Notes: generated from the sequence alone by a model not told the origin. Positions 1-5,270 are shown, numbered from the stretch's first letter. The stretch is DNA of 6,070 bases from Candidatus Zhuqueibacterota bacterium (GCA_003645915.1 QNDG01000112.1:1-6070), one strand, 5' to 3'. Made by a program: numbers and translations.

Positions 1-847
1 CAAAAATTGTTTCGGGCAGACCTGTAAAAAACAGCCTGTCTCCCACGTATATTTTCTCCGAAGGTGTAACAGGAGCAATTATCTCATGTCCTCTTGTAAT
101 CTGGAAAAGAAACAACCCTTTAAGGTGCCTTAAATTTGCCTGTTCTACGGTATGTTCGGTAAAAGGATAATCATTCTCCACTTTAAGCTCTACAACAAAC
201 TCTCTTGTGTTTTCTCCCAATTCCGTAAAAAACTCTCTTCGTGAAGGCAAGAGATAATTAGATGATAATGCAAGAAATATCAATGCAACAACAGCAACAG
301 GAAGACCGATTTTTGTAAGTTCAAAAAATGAAAATCCACCTAAACCGTTATCAATCATCATTCCGTGAACAACAAGATTAGTGCTTGTACCGATTAAGGT
401 TGTCATGCCTCCGAGAATTGCTGCAAAAGACACAGGCATTAAAAACTTTGATGCAGGCAATCCCTTGGTTTTTGTCCAGCTCTTAATAATAGGGATTAAG
501 GATGCAACAATAGGAGTGTTGTTCAGAAAAGCGGAAAATCCTGCGACAGGAAATAATATCCGCATATACCGCACAAACGAAGATGTTCCTGTACCGCCCA
601 GCAGGCGGATTATTACTGTTTGGAACAGACCTGATGCTCTTAAGCCTCCGCTTACAACAAATAAAAAAGCAATTGTTATAAGTCCCTTATTGGAAAAGCC
701 AGCAAAACCCTCATCAACTGTAATTACCTTGCCTATTATTAAAAGAATGAGCGCAGCAAGAATTAAAAGAGAGGGTCTCAAAAGATCCTTTGCCAGTGCA
801 ATTATCAAAATTACCAGAATTATGATTGTGTATATTAAGGTAAACAT
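1..847 (-). CDS. SLC13/DASS-family anion:Na+ symporter-type permease with RCK_C domain, N-terminal part (runs off window)
   Basis: A continuous frame from ATG at 847 gives 282 residues and is still open at the window edge, so the gene is partial at its 3' end. The first ~200 residues are hydrophobic membrane segments. They contain the two family signatures: SAFLNNTPIVA at ~105-115 and LIGTSTNLVVHG at ~151-162, the paired NNT/SxTN-type anion- and Na+-binding loops of SLC13/DASS and related ion transporters. From ~215 the chain becomes soluble (REFVVELKVEND... YVGDRLFFTG), matching the RCK_C/TrkA_C regulatory domain found in many bacterial SLC13-type proteins. ATG 847 is the first ATG after an in-frame TGA seven codons upstream; only a weak AGG lies upstream as a ribosome site. 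The substrate could be sulfate, dicarboxylate or another anion. Sulfate is favoured here by inference, because cysQ lies upstream in the same orientation. It would act in the inner membrane. Confidence 0.9.
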   Translation of the reverse strand, partial: MFTLIYTIIILVILIIALAKDLLRPSLLILAALILLIIGKVITVDEGFAGFSNKGLITIAFLFVVSGGLRASGLFQTVIIRLLGGTGTSSFVRYMRILFPVAGFSAFLNNTPIVASLIPIIKSWTKTKGLPASKFLMPVSFAAILGGMTTLIGTSTNLVVHGMMIDNGLGGFSFFELTKIGLPVAVVALIFLALSSNYLLPSRREFFTELGENTREFVVELKVENDYPFTEHTVEQANLRHLKGLFLFQITRGHEIIAPVTPSEKIYVGDRLFFTGLPETIF

Positions 848-876
848 ATTAGTTGATAGTACCTGTCAGATTGAAA

Positions 877-1030
877 GGGCACACCGCGCCGTGCCCTTAC
901 GGTTATTATATTTTTTTCTTAAAGAAAATCGGGATTAAAAAATTTTGAATGTTAAATTTTGAATTAATAAACAAATGTAGGGAATGCATACATGCATTCC
1001 TTTTATACCTATACCTTTTTTTAACTTTAT
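877..1030. repeat. Repeat copy A (~150 bp), REP/BIME-like
   Basis: This stretch is an imperfect duplicate, in the same orientation, of 2488-2625. Shared blocks are the GGGCAC...GTGC hairpin, GGTTATTATATTTTTTT, TTAAAGAAAATC, GAATTAATAAACAAATGTAG and the GGAATGCAT palindrome. Copy A has extra AT-rich bases around 937-956. It contains two dyads: aagggcac (875-882) with gtgccctt (891-898), and ggaatgcat (981-989) with atgcattcc (992-1000). The second is preceded directly by GTAG at 977-980. A GTAG tetranucleotide 5' of a palindrome is the hallmark of REP sequences processed by RAYT (TnpA-REP) transposases. On the minus strand the shared block also supplies a TATAAT hexamer (910-905) upstream of the permease start, but no matching -35 is visible. 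Confidence 0.8.
981..1000. repeat. Perfect 9-2-9 palindrome preceded by GTAG
   Basis: The arms ggaatgcat and atgcattcc are separated by two bases, with GTAG at 977-980 immediately before them and a short T run after them. Read on the plus strand it resembles a weak intrinsic terminator, but no plus-strand gene precedes it. A REP-type palindrome fits better. The second copy at 2575-2594 has one change in the right arm. Confidence 0.7.
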
Positions 1031-1039
1031 CCTTAATCC

Positions 1040-1110
1040 CTGCCCTTCGACAAGCTCAGGGCACAGCTCAAACAGAGGCCCGCCCGGTACACCCGCGCCC
1101 CGGACCTGTT
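1040..1110. repeat. G+C-rich dispersed-repeat fragment with CCCTTCGACAAGCTCAGGG-type hairpin
   Basis: Within very A+T-rich surroundings, this patch is strongly G+C-rich. It begins with tgccct (1041-1046) paired with agggca (1058-1063) around an 11-base loop. The core CCTTCGACAAGCTCAGG is a palindromic repeat seen scattered through many unrelated bacterial genomes; its minus-strand translation gives the often mis-annotated peptide PELVEG. The rest (about 1071-1110, rich in CCCG) has no visible coding content. It lies just downstream of the ATPase stop codon and looks like an inserted fragment. Confidence 0.6.
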
Positions 1111-1116
1111 CACTTT

Positions 1117-2385
1117 TCAAACCTCCTGCAGCGCCCACTTCCATACAGGCTTAACAGAAATCTTATATTCGCCTTCAGAAAAATCTTCTTCCTGATCATT
1201 TGTTAAAATCAAACCTTTGTCTAACCTGAATAACTTCATAACGTCAACAATTCCGTTAATTTCTCTCCGCCTGTTAGTATCTGACAACTCAAAAGTTACC
1301 TGAACTGCCTGTTTAATATTTTTATCTTTCTGAATTACAAAATCGCACTCGTTTTTACCCGTATAGTAAAAAACAATGCCCTTTGTTTTTAACAAATTAT
1401 AAACATAATTTTCCAGAAGCCACCCCTTATCATATGTTACTCTGGTGGACAACTTTGAGATAAAGCCATTATCTGCAATATAAAATTTTTTTACGTTTAC
1501 AAGCTGCTTTTTCATGCTGAAGTCAAATTTATGCACAACAGAAATAAAAAACGTTTCCGACAAAAACAAAATATATTTTTTAACAGTGGTAATACTTCCC
1601 AGGCCTGTTATTTTTTTCAGCGAATGAAAACTTATTTTATTTGCAAAATTTGTAATTACATACTGAAACAATTCACGCATTTCATACAAATTATCTATTC
1701 TGTATCGTACAGCTATATCTTTTATCACTATATCTTCATAAATTCTGAACAAAATTTCAGGATCATTATATTTAATAAATTCAGGCATTCCGCCGTTTAT
1801 TAAATGATTTTCAAAATGCTTTTTTAGCAGCGCCCTTGATTCTGTTTTGTAAAGCATATTTTCTTCAAAGTGTACGTCATTCAGTTTAAGATATTCATTA
1901 AAAGAAAACGGATTAACTGTTATTTCAACATATCGTCCGGTAAGTTTTGAGCCAATTTCCCTGCTCAGTAATTTCGCATTGGAACCTGTTATAAAAAATT
2001 TAAACCCTGCATCATAAAATCTTCTTACAAAACTCTCAAAATTACTTATATTCTGAATCTCATCAATAAAAAAAGTTTTTTTCTCACCATAAAGCTCAAT
2101 CAGGGCTTCATACAAAAAATTAAAATTCTCCGCATTAAAATTAAACAGTCTCTCATCTTCAAAATTTATATAATAAAAATCCTCATTGTGGTAAAATTTT
2201 TGTATTATCTGGCGCAGAAGAGTAGACTTACCCACTCTTCTCAGCCCTGAAATAACCACAATATGCGGAAGCATAATCTTTTTTTGTACATCTGACAGTA
2301 CTGTTCTTACAACTCCCGGTTCCCTGTTAAGGATTGCTTCCCTCTGATCAGCAAGAATTTGCTTTATTCTTTCCTTATGCAACAC
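1117..2385 (-). CDS. AAA ATPase with C-terminal DUF4143 domain (AAA_14/DUF4143 family)
   Basis: The 422-residue product is full length for this family. The P-loop GLRRVGKST is at 47-55 and Walker B FFIDEI at 105-110 (D108, E109). TGSNAKLL at 133-140 and GRYVEITVNPFSFNEYL at 150-166 are typical of AAA_14, as is GGMPEF at 198-203. A winged-helix-like segment follows (~250-282, HSLKKITGLGSITTVKKYI). The DUF4143 end resembles a PD-(D/E)XK fold (E325; ECDFVI at 346-351), but the usual E-x-K is QVT at 362-364, so nuclease activity is doubtful. Biochemical roles are poorly known for this widespread family; mobile-element or defence links are only suggested. The start is GTG 2385 or TTG 2382: the AAGG at 2393-2390 sits 4 bases before GTG but 7 before TTG, which favours TTG slightly. 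The gene stands alone, has its own promoter and operator-like palindrome, and is flanked by repeats A and B. Confidence 0.9.
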   Translation of the reverse strand: MLHKERIKQILADQREAILNREPGVVRTVLSDVQKKIMLPHIVVISGLRRVGKSTLLRQIIQKFYHNEDFYYINFEDERLFNFNAENFNFLYEALIELYGEKKTFFIDEIQNISNFESFVRRFYDAGFKFFITGSNAKLLSREIGSKLTGRYVEITVNPFSFNEYLKLNDVHFEENMLYKTESRALLKKHFENHLINGGMPEFIKYNDPEILFRIYEDIVIKDIAVRYRIDNLYEMRELFQYVITNFANKISFHSLKKITGLGSITTVKKYILFLSETFFISVVHKFDFSMKKQLVNVKKFYIADNGFISKLSTRVTYDKGWLLENYVYNLLKTKGIVFYYTGKNECDFVIQKDKNIKQAVQVTFELSDTNRRREINGIVDVMKLFRLDKGLILTNDQEEDFSEGEYKISVKPVWKWALQEV

Positions 2386-2396
2386 AGCACCTTATT

Positions 2397-2421
2397 AATT
2401 GTTCATTCTTACTGAACAATT
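2397..2421 (-). promoter_or_regulatory. 9-7-9 inverted repeat, candidate operator of the ATPase gene
   Basis: The arms aattgttca (2397-2405) and tgaacaatt (2413-2421) match perfectly around a 7-base spacer. One arm overlaps the -10 hexamer by three bases; the other extends into the transcribed leader just before the ribosome site. Placement over the -10/+1 region is what a repressor operator would show. Alternatively it forms a 5' leader hairpin. The ATPase protein itself contains a winged-helix-like segment that could bind it, by inference. Confidence 0.6.
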
Positions 2422-2447
2422 TAATCATTTATTGTCTATTATGTCAA
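2419..2447 (-). promoter_or_regulatory. Sigma-70-type promoter of the ATPase gene
   Basis: On the minus strand, a consensus -35 TTGACA (2447-2442) is followed after 17 bases by TTAAAT (2424-2419), which is preceded by TG plus one base, an extended -10 element. Transcription would start near 2412, giving a leader of about 27 bases before the GTG at 2385. The exact -35 and ideal spacing make this the clearest promoter in the window. Confidence 0.65.
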
Positions 2448-2487
2448 GATATTTCTTAAAATAAACATTTTATCAAATTAATTATAA

Positions 2488-2625
2488 GGGCACCGAACGC
2501 CGTGCTCTTAGGGTTATTATATTTTTTTATTAAAGAAAATCAGGATTGAATGTTGAATTAATAAACAAATGTAGGGAATGCATACATGCATTCTTTTTGT
2601 ACATATACCTCTTTTTTCTTTATCC
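2488..2625. repeat. Repeat copy B (~140 bp), REP/BIME-like
   Basis: This is the second copy of the element at 877-1030, in the same orientation and ~1.6 kb away. Dyad one is taagggcac (2485-2493) with gtgctctta (2502-2510), with one G-T mismatch. Dyad two is ggaatgcat (2575-2583) with atgcattct (2586-2594), again preceded by GTAG (2571-2574). The central GTTATTATATTTTTTT and AAAGAAAATC blocks differ from copy A by only a few bases. The two copies bracket the ATPase gene. Confidence 0.8.
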
Positions 2626-2649
2626 TTTAACCTTTAACCTTTATCCTTT
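2622..2649. repeat. Tandem 7-bp repeat (ATCCTTT/AACCTTT), four units
   Basis: The four consecutive heptamers are ATCCTTT, AACCTTT, AACCTTT and ATCCTTT, directly after repeat B. A three-unit version occurs at 4368-4388, and a decayed form seems to follow repeat A (about 1011-1036). On the minus strand these read as AAAGGAT/AAAGGTT, purine-rich and Shine-Dalgarno-like, but no start codon follows in a useful position. Confidence 0.7.
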
Positions 2650-2760
2650 TAATTGTATCCGGAAACCAAACGGGCCTTAGCCCAAAACAGAATATATTTT
2701 AATTAAGACGTAATCTCAAAACAAACAGAAAACTTATCCGAAAACAAAGGTAATATTCAT

Positions 2761-2976
2761 TCAACGATTCATAAGTGACTTTTGTATGTCAATTAAGCAC
2801 TGTAAATGCTCTTTATGCATCTCTTTTATTTTTTCCTCAGGAATAGAATCTTTTGCTTTATAAAGAAATAAAAACTGTTCCATCTTCTGTTCCGCGCTCA
2901 GGATTTTGTTATACTTTTCTTCCCAATCATTGAACGTGTTGTTTTTATTAATAAATTCTTTATATTTATTTTGCAT
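2761..2976 (-). CDS. Small helical protein of unknown function, partner of the nucleotidyltransferase
   Basis: The 71-residue, charged, soluble protein (start MQNKYKEFINKNNTFNDW) has no signal peptide or membrane segment. It is predicted mostly helical: a helix around WEEKYNKILSAEQKMEQFLFLYKAK (~18-42) and a second around PEEKIKEMHKEHLQCLIDIQKSL (~46-69). I do not recognise the family. Its ATG (2976) lies inside the end of the nucleotidyltransferase gene with an 11-base overlap and only a poor AAGAG touching the start codon, so translation is probably coupled to the upstream gene. The tight pairing suggests the two proteins act together, possibly as a toxin-antitoxin-like unit with this as the small partner. 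That is inference; neither motif nor family evidence proves it. Confidence 0.75.
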   Translation of the reverse strand: MQNKYKEFINKNNTFNDWEEKYNKILSAEQKMEQFLFLYKAKDSIPEEKIKEMHKEHLQCLIDIQKSLMNR

Positions 2977-3514
2977 CTCTTAAACCGGTTATTTTATTAA
3001 TTATTTCAGGTCTGTTTAACAACACAGAAAGATCTTTACAATTTTTCAGGATATATTCCCACTCCAAAGATTCTCCGAGAGATAAAATAACATTTTCTAT
3101 ATCCATCCAATCCTTTTGCCTGATTGAAACAGCCTTATGAATAATCAAATCTTCAGGTGTGCATATGCGGACATCACTTCCCATGATATTCTTAATCTTT
3201 GAACGCGAAATTGCTTCATATTCAAACGGGAGTTCAGCAAAAACAAAATCTATTCTGACTTTGTCGAATTCCACAGGTAAAACATTTGTATCGCGAATAA
3301 ATTCACGGGGATTTTTAACAAGCAGAAGAGCTCTTTTGCTGATTTCATTAATAAATTTTTCTTTTTTTTCTTGTGATTCAATAGCTATTTTAATATCTAT
3401 GTCAAATGTCTGGCGTGGCATGCCGTAATAACTTACAGCAATCCCCCCGAAAATCATGTACCGGATTTGCATGTTATCAAGCCACTGGGTTACACTTTTA
3501 ATAACTTTTTCCAA
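2966..3514 (-). CDS. Nucleotidyltransferase-fold protein (DNA polymerase beta superfamily, AbiEii/DUF6036-like)
   Basis: The 182-residue protein has the superfamily motifs. The FGGIAVSYYG strand-turn is at 22-31, the catalytic-type pair D38-x-D40 in TFDIDIKI, and a third acidic residue D89 in RIDFVF. The C-terminal signature CTPEDLIIHKAVSIRQKDWMDIENVI at 118-143 includes K127, R132, D135 and D138. This layout is typical of stand-alone NTases related to AbiEii toxins and RNA-modifying MNT-type enzymes, which add nucleotides to RNA or protein targets; the substrate here is unknown. The three acidic residues are intact, so activity is plausible. The start is TTG 3514: an in-frame TAG immediately precedes it, AAGGGA lies 10 bases upstream, and the next in-frame ATG (residue 15) would remove the helix before the GG motif. 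It is the first gene of a two-gene unit with the overlapping small helical protein. Confidence 0.85.
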   Translation of the reverse strand: MEKVIKSVTQWLDNMQIRYMIFGGIAVSYYGMPRQTFDIDIKIAIESQEKKEKFINEISKRALLLVKNPREFIRDTNVLPVEFDKVRIDFVFAELPFEYEAISRSKIKNIMGSDVRICTPEDLIIHKAVSIRQKDWMDIENVILSLGESLEWEYILKNCKDLSVLLNRPEIINKITGLRDAK

Positions 3515-3587
3515 CTATTAAACATCCCTTTCCAATTCAATTAACCGCAACTTTCAAAAATCATTTCCTGTATACCTTTATACCATA

Positions 3588-3630
3588 TCCCGATTCTGAT
3601 TATCATAGTTTTTCTGATTGAGAATCGGGA
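3588..3630. repeat. Hairpin repeat, copy 1
   Basis: The arms tcccgattct (3588-3597) and agaatcggga (3621-3630) pair perfectly over a 23-base loop. Its first 22 bases (3588-3609) are identical to 3671-3692. The loop includes a small TGAT-T-ATCA dyad conserved in both copies. No T run follows on either strand, so it is not a standard terminator. Confidence 0.75.
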
Positions 3631-3670
3631 GGCAACAAAACCAAATAAATCTTATAAAACGCCAAAACTC

Positions 3671-3711
3671 TCCCGATTCTGATTATCATAGTCTTATAAA
3701 AAGGATCGGGA
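3671..3711. repeat. Hairpin repeat, copy 2
   Basis: tcccgattct (3671-3680) pairs with aggatcggga (3702-3711) with one G-T pair, over a 21-base loop. The left arm and half the loop are a 22-bp direct repeat of copy 1, while the remainder differs. CTTATAAAA lies inside this loop and also at 3651-3659, between the copies. Confidence 0.7.
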
Positions 3712-3834
3712 CGGGAATGACAAATTAGTGACAACCTATTTCAGGACAAGAAATTATCTTTTTTGTCTTATTTTATCCTTCTTCTGTGAGCTAAGAATAT
3801 TGTCCACACACACTTCCCTGTCTATCCACCGAAC

Positions 3835-4032
3835 TTACACTGCAACCTGATATTCTATTGCCCCGGGTTTAAGTACCCTTTTCGAGGCGCTAAGGATTTC
3901 CAATGAAATCAAATCGCCATCTTTATCGTAATCTAAAATAATTCCCGGCTTATCTTCATCACTTTCTTCAATTTCTGTATCTTTTAAAATTAAACTGAGA
4001 ATATCAGTTTCCGGATCATATATAATTTTCAT
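3835..4032 (-). CDS. DUF2283 family protein, probable antitoxin
   Basis: The 65-residue acidic protein matches DUF2283 along its whole length: YDPETDILSL at 5-14, then GIILDYDKDG at 30-39 and LISLEILSASKRV at 41-53. DUF2283 genes are commonly found beside DUF4258 genes and are regarded as the antitoxin-like member of the pair. A longer reading from TTG at 4047 is possible, but that TTG is part of TTGGAGAGAG, which is a good ribosome site 9 bases before ATG 4032. The ATG also overlaps the stop of the DUF4258 gene as TAATG. ATG 4032 is therefore preferred. The arrangement implies translational coupling and matched synthesis of the two proteins. Confidence 0.85.
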   Translation of the reverse strand: MKIIYDPETDILSLILKDTEIEESDEDKPGIILDYDKDGDLISLEILSASKRVLKPGAIEYQVAV

Positions 4033-4307
4033 TATTTCTCTCTCCAATATTTTGCAATCTTGCTTGTTTTATAGACTGTTATAACAATAACATTTTTATT
4101 TGATTTTTCAAGAATTACTCTAAAAAAATACCATTTATTTTGGACTCTGTCAAAAGATTTCTTCTGATAAACAAGTCTCTTTTTTTCATATTCTATAACC
4201 TGATCCGGATTTTTTATTACATCTTTAACTTCATGTTCTGAAATTCCCCTTCTTTTCATTTGGAATTCCGCATGAGGTTTTATGACTATTTTTAAAGTTT
4301 TATTCAT
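4032..4307 (-). CDS. DUF4258 family protein, probable toxin
   Basis: The 91-residue basic protein fits DUF4258: PHAEFQMKRRGIS at 11-23, EVKDVIKNPDQVI at 26-38, then FRVILE at 62-67 and VIVITVYKTSKI at 73-84. The family is small and basic, and is proposed to share the RelE/BrnT-like toxin fold. The conserved H12, R19-R20 and the C-terminal TVYKTSK region are where a ribonuclease-type active site would lie, by analogy only. It is first in a two-gene operon with DUF2283, overlapping by one base (TAATG). ATG 4307 has no visible Shine-Dalgarno, and an in-frame TGA lies six codons upstream. With the -10-like element only six bases before the ATG, the mRNA may be leaderless or nearly so. Toxin-before-antitoxin order is common for this pairing. 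Confidence 0.85.
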   Translation of the reverse strand: MNKTLKIVIKPHAEFQMKRRGISEHEVKDVIKNPDQVIEYEKKRLVYQKKSFDRVQNKWYFFRVILEKSNKNVIVITVYKTSKIAKYWREK

Positions 4308-4310
4308 TAA

Positions 4311-4344
4311 TTGATTAAATCAAAAATCAGTGTTCGGTGTTCAA
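4311..4344 (-). promoter_or_regulatory. Candidate promoter and operator of the DUF4258/DUF2283 operon
   Basis: A perfect 6-1-6 palindrome, ttgatt-a-aatcaa, covers 4311-4323. On the minus strand it contains TTTAAT (4319-4314), a 5/6 match to the -10 consensus. TTGAAC at 4344-4339 could be the -35, but the 19-base spacing is long. An operator over the -10 is typical of autoregulated toxin-antitoxin operons. The start site would fall at or next to the ATG. Confidence 0.45.
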
Positions 4345-4367
4345 TATTCTTAATATCTTTTTACTTT

Positions 4368-4388
4368 ATCCTTTAACCTTTATCCTTT
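4368..4388. repeat. Tandem 7-bp repeat (ATCCTTT/AACCTTT), three units
   Basis: ATCCTTT, AACCTTT and ATCCTTT are tandem and lie just beyond the stop codon of cysQ. They match the four-unit tract at 2622-2649. In the cysQ transcript they would read as purine-rich AAAGGAT/AAAGGTT. Confidence 0.65.
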
Positions 4389-4393
4389 TTACT

Positions 4394-5188
4394 TTACCCC
4401 TCCTCCATTCCCAGTTCCCTGCGTATAAGATCCTCAACATCCCTGTCCCTCAATCCGCTGACAATAAAGGAACTGTTTTTAAGACTCTCTTTGTTGTATG
4501 TCAGATTAAAAACCATTGCACCTGCGCTTTGCGCAATTGCATGTCCCGCAGCAGTATCCCACTCCATTGTAGGATTGAACCTGTAATAGAATTGAGCCCT
4601 GCCTTCAGCAATGTAACAGAATTTAAGAGAGCTCCCTGCGCTTACTACATCATCTACACCTGCTTGTCTGTAAAAATCCAGCTCCCTCTGATGTGAATGA
4701 GACCTGCTTGAAATCCCCACTCTTTTTCCGTACTCTTGTTCCAAAGGTTTTATCCGAACACGCTCCGTACCATACTGTTTAAACGCACCCGAGCCTTGCC
4801 GGCCAAAATAGATTGTATCCTGTACAGGTATGTAAATTACCCCCATAACAGGTCTGCCGTGTTCAACAAAAGCAATATTCACAGTAAACTCGCCGTTCCT
4901 GTTTATAAATTCCTTTGTGCCGTCTAAGGGGTCAATAAGCCAGTAATATTTCCATTGCTTTCGTATTTCAAATGGTATATTTTTGCCTTCTTCAGAAATA
5001 ACAGGGATATCCGGATATCTGGAAACAAGTCTTTCAGATATCAGGTCGTGGGACATAGTGTCAGCTTTTGTTAACGGAGAATTATCTTTCTTTTCAGTAA
5101 TACCAAAATCATCAGAATTGTAAATCTTTAAAATTTCTTTTCCTGCATCTTTCGCAGTTTCTATCAGATAATCAATATCAAAACCCAC
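4394..5188 (-). CDS. cysQ: 3'(2'),5'-bisphosphate nucleotidase (CysQ, inositol monophosphatase superfamily)
   Basis: The 264-residue enzyme is normal length for CysQ. It removes the 3'-phosphate from PAP (3'-phosphoadenosine 5'-phosphate), and PAPS in some members, in the cytoplasm, clearing the by-product of sulfate assimilation and sulfotransfer. Metal-binding motifs are intact: D36 with SPLTKAD at 37-43, SEEG at 65-68 (E66, E67), DPLDGTKEFI at 86-95 (D86, D89, and the GTKEF that marks the CysQ branch), and EWDTAAGHAI at 209-218 (D211). The start is GTG 5188 with GGGG five bases upstream; no ATG precedes residue 45. It lies 97 bases after the NusG-like gene and is co-directional with the polysaccharide genes, suggesting that PAPS is used nearby, perhaps for polysaccharide sulfation. 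Confidence 0.93.
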   Translation of the reverse strand: MGFDIDYLIETAKDAGKEILKIYNSDDFGITEKKDNSPLTKADTMSHDLISERLVSRYPDIPVISEEGKNIPFEIRKQWKYYWLIDPLDGTKEFINRNGEFTVNIAFVEHGRPVMGVIYIPVQDTIYFGRQGSGAFKQYGTERVRIKPLEQEYGKRVGISSRSHSHQRELDFYRQAGVDDVVSAGSSLKFCYIAEGRAQFYYRFNPTMEWDTAAGHAIAQSAGAMVFNLTYNKESLKNSSFIVSGLRDRDVEDLIRRELGMEEG

Positions 5189-5226
5189 ACAAACCCCAAG
5201 ATTATTAATTTTTAATTAATGTTAAT

Positions 5227-5270
5227 GCAGCTCCGCCTCCTCAGTCCCAAAATCGGATTGAGCAGGCTGC
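5227..5270 (-). other. Two-part stem in the nusG-like/cysQ gap
   Basis: An outer gcagc (5227-5231)/gctgc (5266-5270) pair and an inner ctcagtcc (5240-5247)/ggattgag (5255-5262) pair with one mismatch enclose a 7-base loop. It is locally G+C-rich. On the minus strand no run of U follows, so it is not a convincing terminator. It may be a processing or regulatory stem, or another small repeat. An A+T palindrome, attaatt-ttt-aattaat, lies next to it at 5204-5220. Confidence 0.35.

Larger units (their letters stand above)
2386..2760. other. Gene-free stretch: promoter/operator, repeat B and an unexplained remainder
   Basis: From left to right it contains the ATPase promoter and palindrome (2397-2447), repeat copy B (2488-2625), a heptamer tract (2622-2649), and about 110 bases up to the stop codon of the small helical gene. 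That last part contains only a short GGGC-CTTA-GCCC dyad near 2671-2682, with no convincing T run on the side that would terminate the minus-strand operon. No open frame of interest is present on either strand. Confidence 0.6.
3515..3834. other. Gene-free stretch holding two hairpin repeats
   Basis: This gap lies between the DUF2283 gene and the nucleotidyltransferase. It contains two related hairpin elements (3588-3630 and 3671-3711). The second is followed by ACGGGAATGACAA, resembling the TTGTCATTCCCG ends of common dispersed repeats. The ~115 bases next to the DUF2283 stop codon (3721-3834) show no gene, clear terminator or promoter. An A+T-rich TATAAA occurs on the minus strand near 3581, upstream of the nucleotidyltransferase, without a good -35. 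Confidence 0.55.

Noticed and set aside
381..938. 185-codon plus-strand open frame
   Set aside because: It lies opposite the SLC13-type permease, whose minus-strand frame has clear family motifs; the plus-strand product resembles nothing and has no ribosome site.
935..1206. Short open frames on both strands across repeat A
   Set aside because: They translate repeat DNA; the minus-strand one includes the PELVEG peptide typical of a palindromic repeat misread as coding.
1531..1803. Plus-strand open frame
   Set aside because: Shadow of the AAA/DUF4143 gene, with low-complexity content and no start signal.
2671..2682. GGGC-CTTA-GCCC dyad as a terminator
   Set aside because: A four-base-pair stem without a U run on the minus-strand transcript is too weak to call.
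3159..3428. Plus-strand open frame
   Set aside because: Antisense to the conserved catalytic part of the nucleotidyltransferase.
3588..3711. Possible CRISPR remnant (two identical 22-mers 83 bases apart)
   Set aside because: Only two copies, the repeats are parts of separate hairpins, the interval is too long for a spacer, and no cas genes are visible.
4032..4047. Longer DUF2283 start at TTG 4047
   Set aside because: The TTG is part of the ribosome site TTGGAGAGAG for ATG 4032, and the family begins at MKIIYDP.
4337..4927. Two plus-strand open frames
   Set aside because: Both are antisense to cysQ, which is unambiguous from its metal-binding motifs.
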